Assembly: GCF_024679245.1 (NCBI RefSeq)
Contig: NC_090173.1
Location: 9,869,428-9,933,427, forward strand
Source: Pseudorasbora parva
Lineage: Eukaryota > Chordata > Actinopteri > Cypriniformes > Gobionidae
Direction of reading: 5' to 3'
DNA length: 64,000 bases
The notes below the pieces were generated by a model. That model did not search any database. It saw only the letters and a list, made by a program, of their open reading frames with translations, and was not told the origin of the DNA. A program made the position numbers and the translations under genes. This document shows positions 22,031-35,151 of the stretch, one piece after another. The first letter of the stretch is position 1, and every line of letters starts with the position of its first letter.

Positions 22031-24163
22031 AGCTGCAAGCAGCCATTATCGGGGCCAAGCGCAAAGAAGAAGACAAGACATGCCAGCATGGCTGGAAGTC
22101 TCAAGCCAACTGCAACAATGAGCCATTAAGGACCTATTAAGTTGATTTTAGGCAAAATAGCAGTCAAATTTTAAATACAGTCAATAATAATGGTTTAATG
22201 GTTTATCACTTTCGACCAATAGGTGTCACTGTTACGAAACTGATGTGGTTTAGTCAGATTGAGATGACAATGACACATGCAAAGTTTGGTGTCAATATGT
22301 CAAAGCATTGCAGAGATACAGCCTCAAGAGTAATTTTTGCATCATGGCTCAACTCTGTTGCAGTGGTATATGAAAACTGTTTTGTCTATCAATCCGAAAT
22401 CCATAAGTATTTGTCAGCATGGTCTGAAGACGATACGGATCAATTTTGGTGAAAATCGGACAAACGGTCTAGGATGAGTTTGAAAAAGTAGATTTTTAAC
22501 AAATAACAAGATGGAGCACAGATATGTTTGCAAAATATGGCAAAATTGGTATCTATCTTCTCGGCATGAGCCAATGAATGTATTATGACCAGTCTCATTA
22601 CAATAGGCTAATTTAATCAAAAGTTATTAGCATTTTTGTACATTTTATTACAACTTTTGACCACAAGGTGGCGCTGCCCCGAAACTTTTTGAATATCTTC
22701 GGGACATAGAGCGGAAGACACATACCGAGTTTTGTAACGATACACTAGTGCATTCTTAAATTATAGCATTAGCATTTTAAACCGTAATACTGCATTGAAG
22801 TCAATGGGAATTTCATGTTTTGTTTTATTATAGCGCCACCAAGAGGCACAATCCCACCAATTTTTTTATGTGTCCTCGTAGTGAGCCCATACATATGTGT
22901 GTCAAGTTTGGTGAAAATATTTCATTTTGTTTTGGAGTTATAGACATTTATATGAAAAAACACGTAAAAAATGACTGACACCTGACTTTGATTGGATTTT
23001 ACTACCCCTTACTATCAATATTTTGAGATTTGGGCATTAGTGTATAGCTATCGACCTATGTTTCCGAACTTCTGAGGCTGGTTTCGTCTCGATCGGACTA
23101 GCGGTTTCGAAGATATCAGCAAATGTTTTTTAAGCACTAAATTACAACTCTGCGCAAACCATATGCCGAAACCTGGCAAGTCTGGTATCGTTGGAGTCGG
23201 CAAGGATTCAGGAGACCAAAAAACACACTCCCATCAAAATATGTCAACCACACCCAAAGTTATAAGCGTTTGAAAAAAAAAATTCTCCACTAGGTGGCGC
23301 TGTTTCGAAACTTCTCAGGCTACTTCAGGGCATCGTGGTGATGACCCATACCAAGTTTCATAACAATCTGTTCATGCGTTCATAAAATACAGCATTTTTG
23401 CACATAATTCAAAATGGCCGACATCCAAAATGGCCGACATGGTAAAATTGGATATCAGTCGACTCGGCATGACGCCCTGAATCTAATGAGACCAATTTTA
23501 TGATTTTTGGATAAACGGTTCAGAAGTTATAAGCCAAAATAGGCATTTTTCGTATCTCCGGACAGGTAGGTGGCGCTGCGCCGAAACGCTGCATGTTGCT
23601 TCAAGTCATGCTTGTGATGACATGTACCAAGGTTGGTTTGAATACGATAAAGCGTTGCGGAGATATAGCCTTTAGTGTGTTTTTGCAACCTCCACGTAAA
23701 ATTTGTTTGTGCGTTTATTGAAAACGATTGGACGAATCAACTTGAATTCCATAACTTTTTGTCAACATGCTCTGAAGATGATCTGTTTCAATTTTCGTGA
23801 AAATCGGAGCAACGGCCTAGGAGGAGTTCGAAAAAGTAGGTTTTTCAGAAAATTCAAAATGGCGGGAAAATTTGCATACCGGAAAATGACATCATAGGGT
23901 GAAATCGAATCGGCTTGAGCCAAGGAATCCGATGAAAAAAGAATTTTGTTTCTAGCCCTTAGGGGTCAAAAGTTATAAGCGTAAATATGAGTGAAACTTT
24001 GGACAGGTGGTGGCGCTAGAGGGATTGAGTTAGAGGCACCAAATTTGCTATAGTGACAGCTCAGACTGGCCTCTATGAGTGTGCCAAATTTCACAACTTT
24101 TTACCATACGGTTCTATGGGCTGCCAGAGACTCCTATGGCGGAAGAAGCAGAATAATAAATAT
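22031..24163 (+). mobile_element. Family C array unit U2 (reference unit, 2,133 bp)
   Basis: First of 14 nearly identical head-to-tail units. In order: 5' hairpin GCTGCAAGCAGC; GGGGCCAAGC at about 22052; AG-rich leader; modules with cores near 22221 (degenerate), 22666, 22842 (inverted), 23292, 23568 and 24009; the 'atggccgac' pair near 23412 and 23430; GGCGGGAAA at 23861; and a short GAA tract then CAGAATAATAAAT at the 3' end. The unit ends without the 3' hairpin module. Short frames (84, 64 and 68 codons) recur in every unit only because the DNA does. No Rep, helicase or transposase is present. Helentron-like assignment is inferred. Confidence 0.6.
22666..24017. promoter_or_regulatory. CTCF-like cores within one array unit (representative U2)
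   Basis: GGTGGCGCT-type cores are at 22666-22675 (plus), 22842-22850 (minus), 23292-23301 (plus, within CCACTAGGTGGCGCTG), 23568-23577 (plus) and 24009-24017 (plus). The words AGGTGGCGCT and CCACNAGGTGGCGCT resemble the core of the vertebrate CTCF motif. The same five sites recur in each of the amplified units. Binding is not shown; sequence resemblance only. Confidence 0.3.
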
Positions 24164-26359
24164 AGCTGCAAGCAGCCATTATCGGGGCCAAGCGCAAAGA
24201 AGAAGACAAGACATGCCAGCATGGCTGGAAGTCTCAAGCCAACTGCAACAATGAGCCATTAAGGACCTATTAAGTTGATTTTAGGCAAAATAGCAGTCAA
24301 ATTTTAAATACAGTCAATAATAATGGTTTAATGGTTTATCACTTTCGACCAATAGGTGTCACTGTTACGAAACTGATGTGGTTTAGTCAGATTGAGATGA
24401 CAATGACACATGCAAAGTTTGGTGTCAATATGTCAAAGCATTGCAGAGATACAGCCTCAAGAGTAATTTTTGCATCATGGCTCAACTCTGTTGCAGTGGT
24501 ATATGAAAACTGTTTTGTCTATCAATCCGAAATCCATAACTATTTGTCAGCATGGTCTGAAGACGATACGGATCAATTTTGGTGAAAATCGGACAAACGG
24601 TCTAGGATGAGTTTGAAAAAGTAGGTTTTTAACAAATAACAAGACGGAGGACAGATAGGTTTGCAAAATATGGCACAATTGGTATCCATGTTCTCGGCAT
24701 GAGCCATTGACTGTATTATGACCAGTTTCATTACAATGGGTTAATTTAATCAAAAGTTATTTGCATTTCTGTACATTTTATTACAACTTTTGACCACAAG
24801 GTGGCGCTACCCCGAAACTTTTTGAGTATCTTCAGGACATGGAGCGGAAGACACATACCGAGTTTTGTAACGATACGCTAATGCATTCTTAAATTATAGC
24901 ATTAGCATTTTAAACCATAATACTGCATTGAAGTCAATGGGAATTTCATGTTTTGTTTTATTATAGCGCCACCAAGAGGCACAATCCCACCAATTTTTTT
25001 ATGTGTCCTCATAGTGAGCCCATACATATGTGTGTCAAGTTTGGTGAAAATATCTCATTTTGTTTTGGAGTTATAGACATTTATATGAAAAAACACGTAA
25101 AAAAGGACTGACACCTGACTTTGATTGGATTTTACTACCCCTTACTATCAATATTTTGAGATTTGGGCATTAGCGTATAGCCATCGACCTATGTTTCCGA
25201 ACTTCTGAGGCTGGTTTCGTCTCGATCGGACTAGCGGTTTCGAAGATATCAGCAAATGTTTTTTAAGCACTAAATTACAACTCTGCGCAAACCATATGCC
25301 GAAACCTGGCAAGTCTGGTATCGTTGGAGTCGGCAAGGATTCAGGAGACCAAAAAACACACTCCCATCAAAATATGTCAACCACACCCAAAGTTATAAGC
25401 GTTTGAAAAAAAAAATTCTCCACTAGGTGGCGCTGTTTCGAAACTTCTCAGGCTACTTCAGGGCATCGTGGTGATGACCCATACCAAGTTTCGTAACAAT
25501 CTGTTCATGCGTTCATAAAATACAGCATTTTTGCACATAATTCAAAATGGCCGACATCCAAAATGGCCGACATGGTAAAATTGGATATCAGTCGACTCGG
25601 CATGACGCCTTAAATCTAATGAGACCAATTTTATGATTTTTGGATAAACGGTTCAGAAGTTATAAGCCAAAATAGGCATTTTTCGTATCTCCGGACCAGT
25701 AGGTGGCGCTGCGCCGAAACGCTGCATGTTGCTTCAGGTCATGCTTGTGATGACATGTACCAAGTTTGGTTTGAATACGATAAAGCGTTGTGGAGATATA
25801 GCCTTTAGTGTGTTTTTGCAACCTCCACGTAAAATTTGTTTGTGCGTTTATTGAAAACGATTGGACGAATCAACTTGAATTCCATAACTTTTTGTCAACA
25901 TGCTCTGAAGATGATCTGTTTCAATTTTCGTGAAAATCGGAGCAACGGCCTAGGAGGAGTTCGAAAAAGTAGGTTTTTCAGAAAATTCAAAATGGCGGGA
26001 AAATTTGCATACCGGAAAATGACATCATAGGGTGAAATCGAATCGGCTTGAGCCAAGGAATCCGATGAAAAAAGAATTTTGTTTCTAGCCCTTAGGGGTC
26101 AAAAGTTATAAGCATAAATATGAGTGAAACTTTGGACAGGTGGTGGCGCTAGAGGGATTGAGTTAGAGGCACCAAATTTGCTATAGTGACAGCTCAGACT
26201 GGCCTCTATGAGTGTGCCAAATTTCACAACTTTTTACCATACGGTTCTATGGGCTGCCAGAGACTCCTATGGCGGAAAAAGAAGAAGAAGCAGAATAATA
26301 ATAGGAACACTAACGATTTCAATAGGTGCCTCCGCACCTTCGGTGCTTGGCCCCTAAAT
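24164..26359 (+). mobile_element. Family C array unit U3 (variant haplotype, 2,196 bp)
   Basis: Differs from U2 at linked sites: GACGGAGGACAGATAGG (24644) instead of GATGGAGCACAGATATG; GCTACCCC with GAGTATCTTCAGG (24807); GCTAATGCATTC; AAAAAAGGACTGAC (25098). It alone has CCAGTAGGTGGCGCT near 25694. It ends with one 3' hairpin module (about 26298-26356) before U4. Confidence 0.6.
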
Positions 26360-28492
26360 AGCTGCAAGCAGCCATTATCGGGGCCAAGCGCAAAGAAGAA
26401 GACAAGACATGCCAGCATGGCTGGAAGTCTCAAGCCAACTGCAACAATGAGCCATTAAGGACCTATTAAGTTGATTTTAGGCAAAATAGCAGTCAAATTT
26501 TAAATACAGTCAATAATAATGGTTTAATGGTTTATCACTTTCGACCAATAGGTGTCACTGTTACGAAACTGATGTGGTTTAGTCAGATTGAGATGACAAT
26601 GACACATGCAAAGTTTGGTGTCAATATGTCAAAGCATTGCAGAGATACAGCCTCAAGAGTAATTTTTGCATCATGGCTCAACTCTGTTGCAGTGGTATAT
26701 GAAAACTGTTTTGTCTATCAATCCGAAATCCATAAGTATTTGTCAGCATGGTCTGAAGACGATACGGATCAATTTTGGTGAAAATCGGACAAACGGTCTA
26801 GGATGAGTTTGAAAAAGTAGATTTTTAACAAATAACAAGATGGAGCACAGATATGTTTGCAAAATATGGCAAAATTGGTATCTATCTTCTCGGCATGAGC
26901 CAATGAATGTATTATGACCAGTCTCATTACAATAGGCTAATTTAATCAAAAGTTATTAGCATTTTTGTACATTTTATTACAACTTTTGACCACAAGGTGG
27001 CGCTGCCCCGAAACTTTTTGAATATCTTCGGGACATAGAGCGGAAGACACATACCGAGTTTTGTAACGATACACTAGTGCATTCTTAAATTATAGCATTA
27101 GCATTTTAAACCGTAATACTGCATTGAAGTCAATGGGAATTTCATGTTTTGTTTTATTATAGCGCCACCAAGAGGCACAATCCCACCAATTTTTTTATGT
27201 GTCCTCGTAGTGAGCCCATACATATGTGTGTCAAGTTTGGTGAAAATATTTCATTTTGTTTTGGAGTTATAGACATTTATATGAAAAAACACGTAAAAAA
27301 TGACTGACACCTGACTTTGATTGGATTTTACTACCCCTTACTATCAATATTTTGAGATTTGGGCATTAGCGTATAGCTATCGACCTATGTTTCCGAACTT
27401 CTGAGGCTGGTTTCGTCTCGATCGGACTAGCGGTTTCGAAGATATCAGCAAATGTTTTTTAAGCACTAAATTACAACTCTGCGCAAACCATATGCCGAAA
27501 CCTGGCAAGTCTGGTATCGTTGGAGTCGGCAAGGATTCAGGAGACCAAAAAACACACTCCCATCAAAATATGTCAACCACACCCAAAGTTATAAGCGTTT
27601 GAAAAAAAAAATTCTCCACTAGGTGGCGCTGTTTCGAAACTTCTCAGGCTACTTCAGGGCATCGTGGTGATGACCCATACCAAGTTTCATAACAATCTGT
27701 TCATGCGTTCATAAAATACAGCATTTTTGCACATAATTCAAAATGGCCGACATCCAAAATGGCCGACATGGTAAAATTGGATATCAGTCGACTCGGCATG
27801 ACGCCCTGAATCTAATGAGACCAATTTTATGATTTTTGGATAAACGGTTCAGAAGTTATAAGCCAAAATAGGCATTTTTCGTATCTCCGGACAGGTAGGT
27901 GGCGCTGCGCCGAAACGCTGCATGTTGCTTCAAGTCATGCTTGTGATGACATGTACCAAGGTTGGTTTGAATACGATAAAGCGTTGCGGAGATATAGCCT
28001 TTAGTGTGTTTTTGCAACCTCCACGTAAAATTTGTTTGTGCGTTTATTGAAAACGATTGGACGAATCAACTTGAATTCCATAACTTTTTGTCAACATGCT
28101 CTGAAGATGATCTGTTTCAATTTTCGTGAAAATCGGAGCAACGGCCTAGGAGGAGTTCGAAAAAGTAGGTTTTTCAGAAAATTCAAAATGGCGGGAAAAT
28201 TTGCATACCGGAAAATGACATCATAGGGTGAAATCGAATCGGCTTGAGCCAAGGAATCCGATGAAAAAAGAATTTTGTTTCTAGCCCTTAGGGGTCAAAA
28301 GTTATAAGCGTAAATATGAGTGAAACTTTGGACAGGTGGTGGCGCTAGAGGGATTGAGTTAGAGGCACCAAATTTGCTATAGTGACAGCTCAGACTGGCC
28401 TCTATGAGTGTGCCAAATTTCACAACTTTTTACCATACGGTTCTATGGGCTGCCAGAGACTCCTATGGCGGAAGAAGCAGAATAATAAATAT
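26360..28492 (+). mobile_element. Family C array unit U4 (2,133 bp)
   Basis: Same haplotype and same length as U2, including the short GAA tract and the hairpin-less AATAATAAAT junction to the next unit. U2 and U4 appear to be the product of a recent duplication of one or two units. Confidence 0.6.
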
Positions 28493-30817
28493 AGCTGCAA
28501 GCAGCCATTATCGGGGCCAAGCGCAAAGAAGAAGACAAGACATGCCAGCATGGCTGGAAGTCTCAAGCCAACTGCAACAATGAGCCATTAAGGACCTATT
28601 AAGTTGATTTTAGGCAAAATAGCAGTCAAATTTTAAATACAGTCAATAATAATGGTTTAATGGTTTATCACTTTCGACCAATAGGTGTCACTGTTACGAA
28701 ACTGATGTGGTTTAGTCAGATTGAGATGACAATGACACATGCAAAGTTTGGTGTCAATATGTCAAAGCATTGCAGAGATACAGCCTCAAGAGTAATTTTT
28801 GCATCATGGCTCAACTCTGTTGCAGTGGTATATGAAAACTGTTTTGTCTATCAATCCGAAATCCATAAGTATTTGTCAGCATGGTCTGAAGACGATACGG
28901 ATCAATTTTGGTGAAAATCGGACAAACGGTCTAGGATGAGTTTGAAAAAGTAGATTTTTAACAAATAACAAGATGGAGCACAGATATGTTTGCAAAATAT
29001 GGCAAAATTGGTATCTATCTTCTCGGCATGAGCCAATGAATGTATTATGACCAGTCTCATTACAATAGGCTAATTTAATCAAAAGTTATTAGCATTTTTG
29101 TACATTTTATTACAACTTTTGACCACAAGGTGGCGCTGCCCCGAAACTTTTTGAATATCTTCGGGACATAGAGCGGAAGACACATACCGAGTTTTGTAAC
29201 GATACACTAGTGCATTCTTAAATTATAGCATTAGCATTTTAAACCGTAATACTGCATTGAAGTCAATGGGAATTTCATGTTTTGTTTTATTATAGCGCCA
29301 CCAAGAGGCACAATCCCACCAATTTTTTTATGTGTCCTCGTAGTGAGCCCATACATATGTGTGTCAAGTTTGGTGAAAATATTTCATTTTGTTTTGGAGT
29401 TATAGACATTTATATGAAAAAACACGTAAAAAATGACTGACACCTGACTTTGATTGGATTTTACTACCCCTTACTATCAATATTTTGAGATTTGGGCATT
29501 AGCGTATAGCTATCGACCTATGTTTCCGAACTTCTGAGGCTGGTTTCGTCTCGATCGGACTAGCGGTTTCGAAGATATCAGCAAATGTTTTTTAAGCACT
29601 AAATTACAACTCTGCGCAAACCATATGCCGAAACCTGGCAAGTCTGGTATCGTTGGAGTCGGCAAGGATTCAGGAGACCAAAAAACACACTCCCATCAAA
29701 ATATGTCAACCACACCCAAAGTTATAAGCGTTTGAAAAAAAAAATTCTCCACTAGGTGGCGCTGTTTCGAAACTTCTCAGGCTACTTCAGGGCATCGTGG
29801 TGATGACCCATACCAAGTTTCATAACAATCTGTTCATGCGTTCATAAAATACAGCATTTTTGCACATAATTCAAAATGGCCGACATCCAAAATGGCCGAC
29901 ATGGTAAAATTGGATATCAGTCGACTCGGCATGACGCCCTGAATCTAATGAGACCAATTTTATGATTTTTGGATAAACGGTTCAGAAGTTATAAGCCAAA
30001 ATAGGCATTTTTCGTATCTCCGGACAGGTAGGTGGCGCTGCGCCGAAACGCTGCATGTTGCTTCAAGTCATGCTTGTGATGACATGTACCAAGGTTGGTT
30101 TGAATACGATAAAGCGTTGCGGAGATATAGCCTTTAGTGTGTTTTTGCAACCTCCACGTAAAATTTGTTTGTGCGTTTATTGAAAACGATTGGACGAATC
30201 AACTTGAATTCCATAACTTTTTGTCAACATGCTCTGAAGATGATCTGTTTCAATTTTCGTGAAAATCGGAGCAACGGCCTAGGAGGAGTTCGAAAAAGTA
30301 GGTTTTTCAGAAAATTCAAAATGGCGGGAAAATTTGCATACCGGAAAATGACATCATAGGGTGAAATCGAATCGGCTTGAGCCAAGGAATCCGATGAAAA
30401 AAGAATTTTGTTTCTAGCCCTTAGGGGTCAAAAGTTATAAGCATAAATATGAGTGAAACTTTGGACAGGTGGTGGCGCTAGAGGGATTGAGTTAGAGGCA
30501 CCAAATTTGCTATAGTGACAGCTCAGACTGGCCTCTATGAGTGTGCCAAATTTCACAACTTTTTACCATACGGTTCTATGGGCTGCCAGAGACTCCTATG
30601 GCGGAAGAAGAAGAAGAAGAAGAAGCAGAATAATAATAATAGGAACGCTAACAATTTCAATAGGTGCCTCCGCACCTTCGGTGCTTGGCCCCTAATAATA
30701 GGAACACTAACAATTTCAATAGGTGCCTCCGCACCTTCGGTGCTTGGCCCCTAATAATAGGAACACTAACGATTTCAATAGGTGCCTCCGCACCTTCGGT
30801 GCTTGGCCCCTAAATAT
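28493..30817 (+). mobile_element. Family C array unit U5 with three 3' hairpin modules
   Basis: U2 haplotype in the body. The GAA tract is longer, and the unit is followed by three consecutive 3' hairpin modules (30640-30814), giving a length of 2,325 bp. Confidence 0.6.
30640..30814 (+). repeat. Three tandem 3' hairpin modules
   Basis: Each module of about 58-60 bp reads AATAATAGGAACNCTAACRA, then TTTCAATAGGTGCC, then a GCACC-TTC-GGTGC hairpin, then TTGGCCCCTAA. The first has GGAACGCTAAC, the others GGAACACTAAC, so they are not identical copies of the last. Confidence 0.8.
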
Positions 30818-32952
30818 AGCTGCAAGCAGCCATTATCGGGGCCAAGCGCAAAGAAGAAGACAAGACATGCCAGCATGGCTGGAAGTCTCAAGCCAACTGC
30901 AACAATGAGCCATTAAGGACCTATTAAGTTGATTTTAGGCAAAATAGCAGTCAAATTTTAAATACAGTCAATAATAATGGTTTAATGGTTTATCACTTTC
31001 GACCAATAGGTGTCACTGTTACGAAACTGATGTGGTTTAGTCAGATTGAGATGACAATGACACATGCAAAGTTTGGTGTCAATATGTCAAAGCATTGCAG
31101 AGATACAGCCTCAAGAGTAATTTTTGCATCATGGCTCAACTCTGTTGCAGTGGTATATGAAAACTGTTTTGTCTATCAATCCGAAATCCATAACTATTTG
31201 TCAGCATGGTCTGAAGACGATACGGATCAATTTTGGTGAAAATCGGACAAACGGTCTAGGATGAGTTTGAAAAAGTAGATTTTTAACAAATAACAAGATG
31301 GAGCACAGATATGTTTGCAAAATATGGCAAAATTGGTATCTATCTTCTCGGCATGAGCCAATGAATGTATTATGACCAGTCTCATTACAATAGGCTAATT
31401 TAATGAAAAGTTATTAGCATTTTTGTACATTTTATTACAACTTTTGACCACAAGGTGGCGCTGCCCCGAAACTTTTTGAATATCTTCGGGACATAGAGCG
31501 GAAGACACATACCGAGTTTTGTAATGATACACTAGTGCATTCTTAAATTATAGCATTAGCATTTTAAACCGTAATACTGCATTGAAGTCAATGGGAATTT
31601 CATGTTTTGTTTTATTATAGCGCCACCAAGAGGCACAATCCCACCAATTTTTTTATGTGTCCTCGTAGTGAGCCCATACATATGTGTGTCAAGTTTGGTG
31701 AAAATATTTCATTTTGTTTTGGAGTTATAGACATTTATATGAAAAAACACGTAAAAAATGACTGACACCTGACTTTGATTGGATTTTACTACCCCTTACT
31801 ATCAATATTTTGAGATTTGGGCATTAGCGTATAGCTATCGACCTATGTTTCCGAACTTCTGAGGCTGGTTTCGTCTCGATCGGACTAGCGGTTTCGAAGA
31901 TATCAGCAAATGTTTTTTAAGCACTAAATTACAACTCTGCGCAAACCATATGCCGAAACCTGGCAAGTCTGGTATCGTTGGAGTCGGCAAGGATTCAGGA
32001 GACCAAAAAACACACTCCCATCAAAATATGTCAACCACACCCAAAGTTATAAGCGTTTGAAAAAAAAAATTCTCCACTAGGTGGCGCTGTTTCGAAACTT
32101 CTCAGGCTACTTCAGGGCATCGTGGTGATGACCCATACCAAGTTTCATAACAATCTGTTCATGCGTTCATAAAATACAGCATTTTTGCACATAATTCAAA
32201 ATGGCCGACATGCAAAATGGCCGACATGGTAAAATTGGATATCAGTCGACTCGGCATGACGCCCTGAATCTAATGAGACCAATTTTATGATTTTTGGATA
32301 AACGGTTCAGAAGTTATAAGCCAAAATAGGCATTTTTCGTATCTCCGGACAGGTAGGTGGCGCTGCGCCGAAACGCTGCATGTTGCTTCAAGTCATGCTT
32401 GTGATGACATGTTCCAAGGTTGGTTTGAATACGATAAAGCGTTGCGGAGATATAGCCTTTAGTGTGTTTTTGCAACCTCCACGTAAAATTTGTTTGTGCG
32501 TTTATTGAAAACGATTGGACGAATCAACTTGAATTCCATAACTTTTTGTCAACATGCTCTGAAGATGATCTGTTTCAATTTTCGTGAAAATCGGAGCAAC
32601 GGCCTAGGAGGAGTTCGAAAAAGTAGGTTTTTCAGAAAATTCAAAATGGCGGGAAAATTTGCATACCGGAAAATGACATCATAGGGTGAAATCGAATCGG
32701 CTTGAGCCAAGGAATCCGATGAAAAAAGAATTTTGTTTCTAGCCCTTAGGGGTCAAAAGTTATAAGCATAAATATGAGTGAAACTTTGGACAGGTGGTGG
32801 CGCTAGAGGGATTGAGTTAGAGGCACCAAATTTGCTATAGTGACAGCTCAGACTGGCCTCTATGAGTGTGCCAAATTTCACAACTTTTTACCATACGGTT
32901 CTATGGGCTGCCAGAGACTCCTATGGCGGAAGAAGAAGAAGCAGAATAATAA
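30818..32952 (+). mobile_element. Family C array unit U6
   Basis: U2-like body, but with CCATAACTATTTG at about 31188, GTAATGATACACTAG near 31522, a private GTTCCAAGG near 32411, and CATGCAAAATGG near 32209, a variant shared only with U11. The junction to U7 is AATAATAACAAGCAGCC, lacking the first arm of the 5' hairpin. Confidence 0.6.
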
Positions 32953-35151
32953 CAAGCAGCCATTATCGGGGCCAAGCGCAAAGAAGAAGACAAGACATGC
33001 CAGCATGGCTGGAAGTCTCAAGCCAACTGCAACAATGAGCCATTAAGGACCTATTAAGTTGATTTTAGGCAAAATAGCAGTCAAATTTTAAATACAGTCA
33101 ATAATAATGGTTTAATGGTTTATCACTTTCGACCAATAGGTGTCACTGTTACGAAACTGATGTGGTTTAGTCAGATTGAGATGACAATGACACATGCAAA
33201 GTTTGGTGTCAATATGTCAAAGCATTGCAGAGATACAGCCTCAAGAGTAATTTTTGCATCATGGCTCAACTCTGTTGCAGTGGTATATGAAAACTGTTTT
33301 GTCTATCAATCCGAAATCCATAACTATTTGTCAGCATGGTCTGAAGACGATACGGATCAATTTTGGTGAAAATCGGACAAACGGTCTAGGATGAGTTTGA
33401 AAAAGTAGGTTTTTAACAAATAACAAGACGGAGGACAGATAGGTTTGCAAAATATGGCACAATTGGTATCCATGTTCTCGGCATGAGCCATTGACTGTAT
33501 TATGACCAGTCTCATTACAATAGGCTAATTTAATCAAAAGTTATTAGCATTTTTGTACATTTTATTACAACTTTTGACCACAAGGTGGCGCTACCCCGAA
33601 ACTTTTTGAGTATCTTCAGGACATGGAGCGGAAGACACATACCGAGTTTTGTAACGATACGCTAATGCATTCTTAAATTATAGCATTAGCATTTTAAACC
33701 GTAATACTGCATTGAAGTCAATGGGAATTTCATGTTTTGTTTTATTATAGCGCCACCAAGAGGCACAATCCCACCAATTTTTTTATGTGTCCTCATAGTG
33801 AGCCCATACATATGTGTGTCAAGTTTGGTGAAAATATCTCATTTTGTTTTGGAGTTATAGACATTTATATGAAAAAACACGTAAAAAAGGACTGACACCT
33901 GACTTTGATTGGATTTTACTACCCCTTACTATCAATATTTTGAGATTTGGGCATTAGCGTATAGCTATCGACCTATGTTTCCGAACTTCTGAGGCTGGTT
34001 TCGTCTCGATCGGACTAGCGGTTTCGAAGATATCAGCAAATGTTTTTTAAGCACTAAATTACAACTCTGCGCAAACCATATGCCGAAACCTGGCAAGTCT
34101 GGTATCGTTGGAGTCGGCAAGGATTCAGGAGACCAAAAAACACACTCCCATCAAAATATGTCAACCACACCCAAAGTTATAAGCGTTTGAAAAAAAAAAT
34201 TCTCCACTAGGTGGCGCTGTTTCGAAACTTCTCAGGCTACTTCAGGGCATCGTGGTGATGACCCATACCAAGTTTCATAACAATCTGTTCATGCGTTCAT
34301 AAAATACAGCATTTTTGCACATAATTCAAAATGGCCGACATCCAAAATGGCCGACATGGTAAAATTGGATATCAGTCGACTCGGCATGACGCCCTGAATC
34401 TAATGAGACCAATTTTATGATTTTTGGATAAACGGTTCAGAAGTTATAAGCCAAAATAGGCATTTTTCGTATCTCCGGACAGGTAGGTGGCGCTGCGCCG
34501 AAACGCTGCATGTTGCTTCAAGTCATGCTTGTGATGACATGTACCAAGGTTGGTTTGAATACGATAAAGCGTTGCGGAGATATAGCCTTTAGTGTGTTTT
34601 TGCAACCTCCACGTAAAATTTGTTTGTGCGTTTATTGAAAACGATTGGACGAATCAACTTGAATTCCATAACTTTTTGTCAACATGCTCTGAAGATGATC
34701 TGTTTCAATTTTCGTGAAAATCGGAGCAACGGCCTAGGAGGAGTTCGAAAAAGTAGGTTTTTCAGAAAATTCAAAATGGCGGGAAAATTTGCATACCGGA
34801 AAATGACATCATAGGGTGAAATCGAATCGGCTTGAGCCAAGGAATCCGATGAAAAAAGAATTTTGTTTCTAGCCCTTAGGGGTCAAAAGTTATAAGCATA
34901 AATATGAGTGAAACTTTGGACAGGTGGTGGCGCTAGAGGGATTGAGTTAGAGGCACCAAATTTGCTATAGTGACAGCTCAGACTGGCCTCTATGAGTGTG
35001 CCAAATTTCACAACTTTTTACCATACGGTTCTATGGGCTGCCAGAGACTCCTATGGCGGAAGAAGAAGAAGAAGAAGCAGAATAATAATAATAGGAACAC
35101 TAACGATTTCAATAGGTGCCTCCGCACCTTCGGTGCTTGGCCCCTAAATAT
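32953..35151 (+). mobile_element. Family C array unit U7 (lacks 5' hairpin arm)
   Basis: Begins directly with CAAGCAGCC. The first half carries the U3 haplotype (GACGGAGGACAGATAGG, GCTACCCC, GGACTGAC); the second half is standard. It ends with one hairpin module (about 35088-35147). Confidence 0.6.

Noticed and set aside
28493..30817. GGTTCTATGGGCTGCC-type hairpin near unit 3' ends as a small RNA gene
   Set aside because: The stem is perfect only in the 2,598-bp units (CTATGG/CCATAG) and is broken in the array units. No promoter elements (A/B box) are visible.
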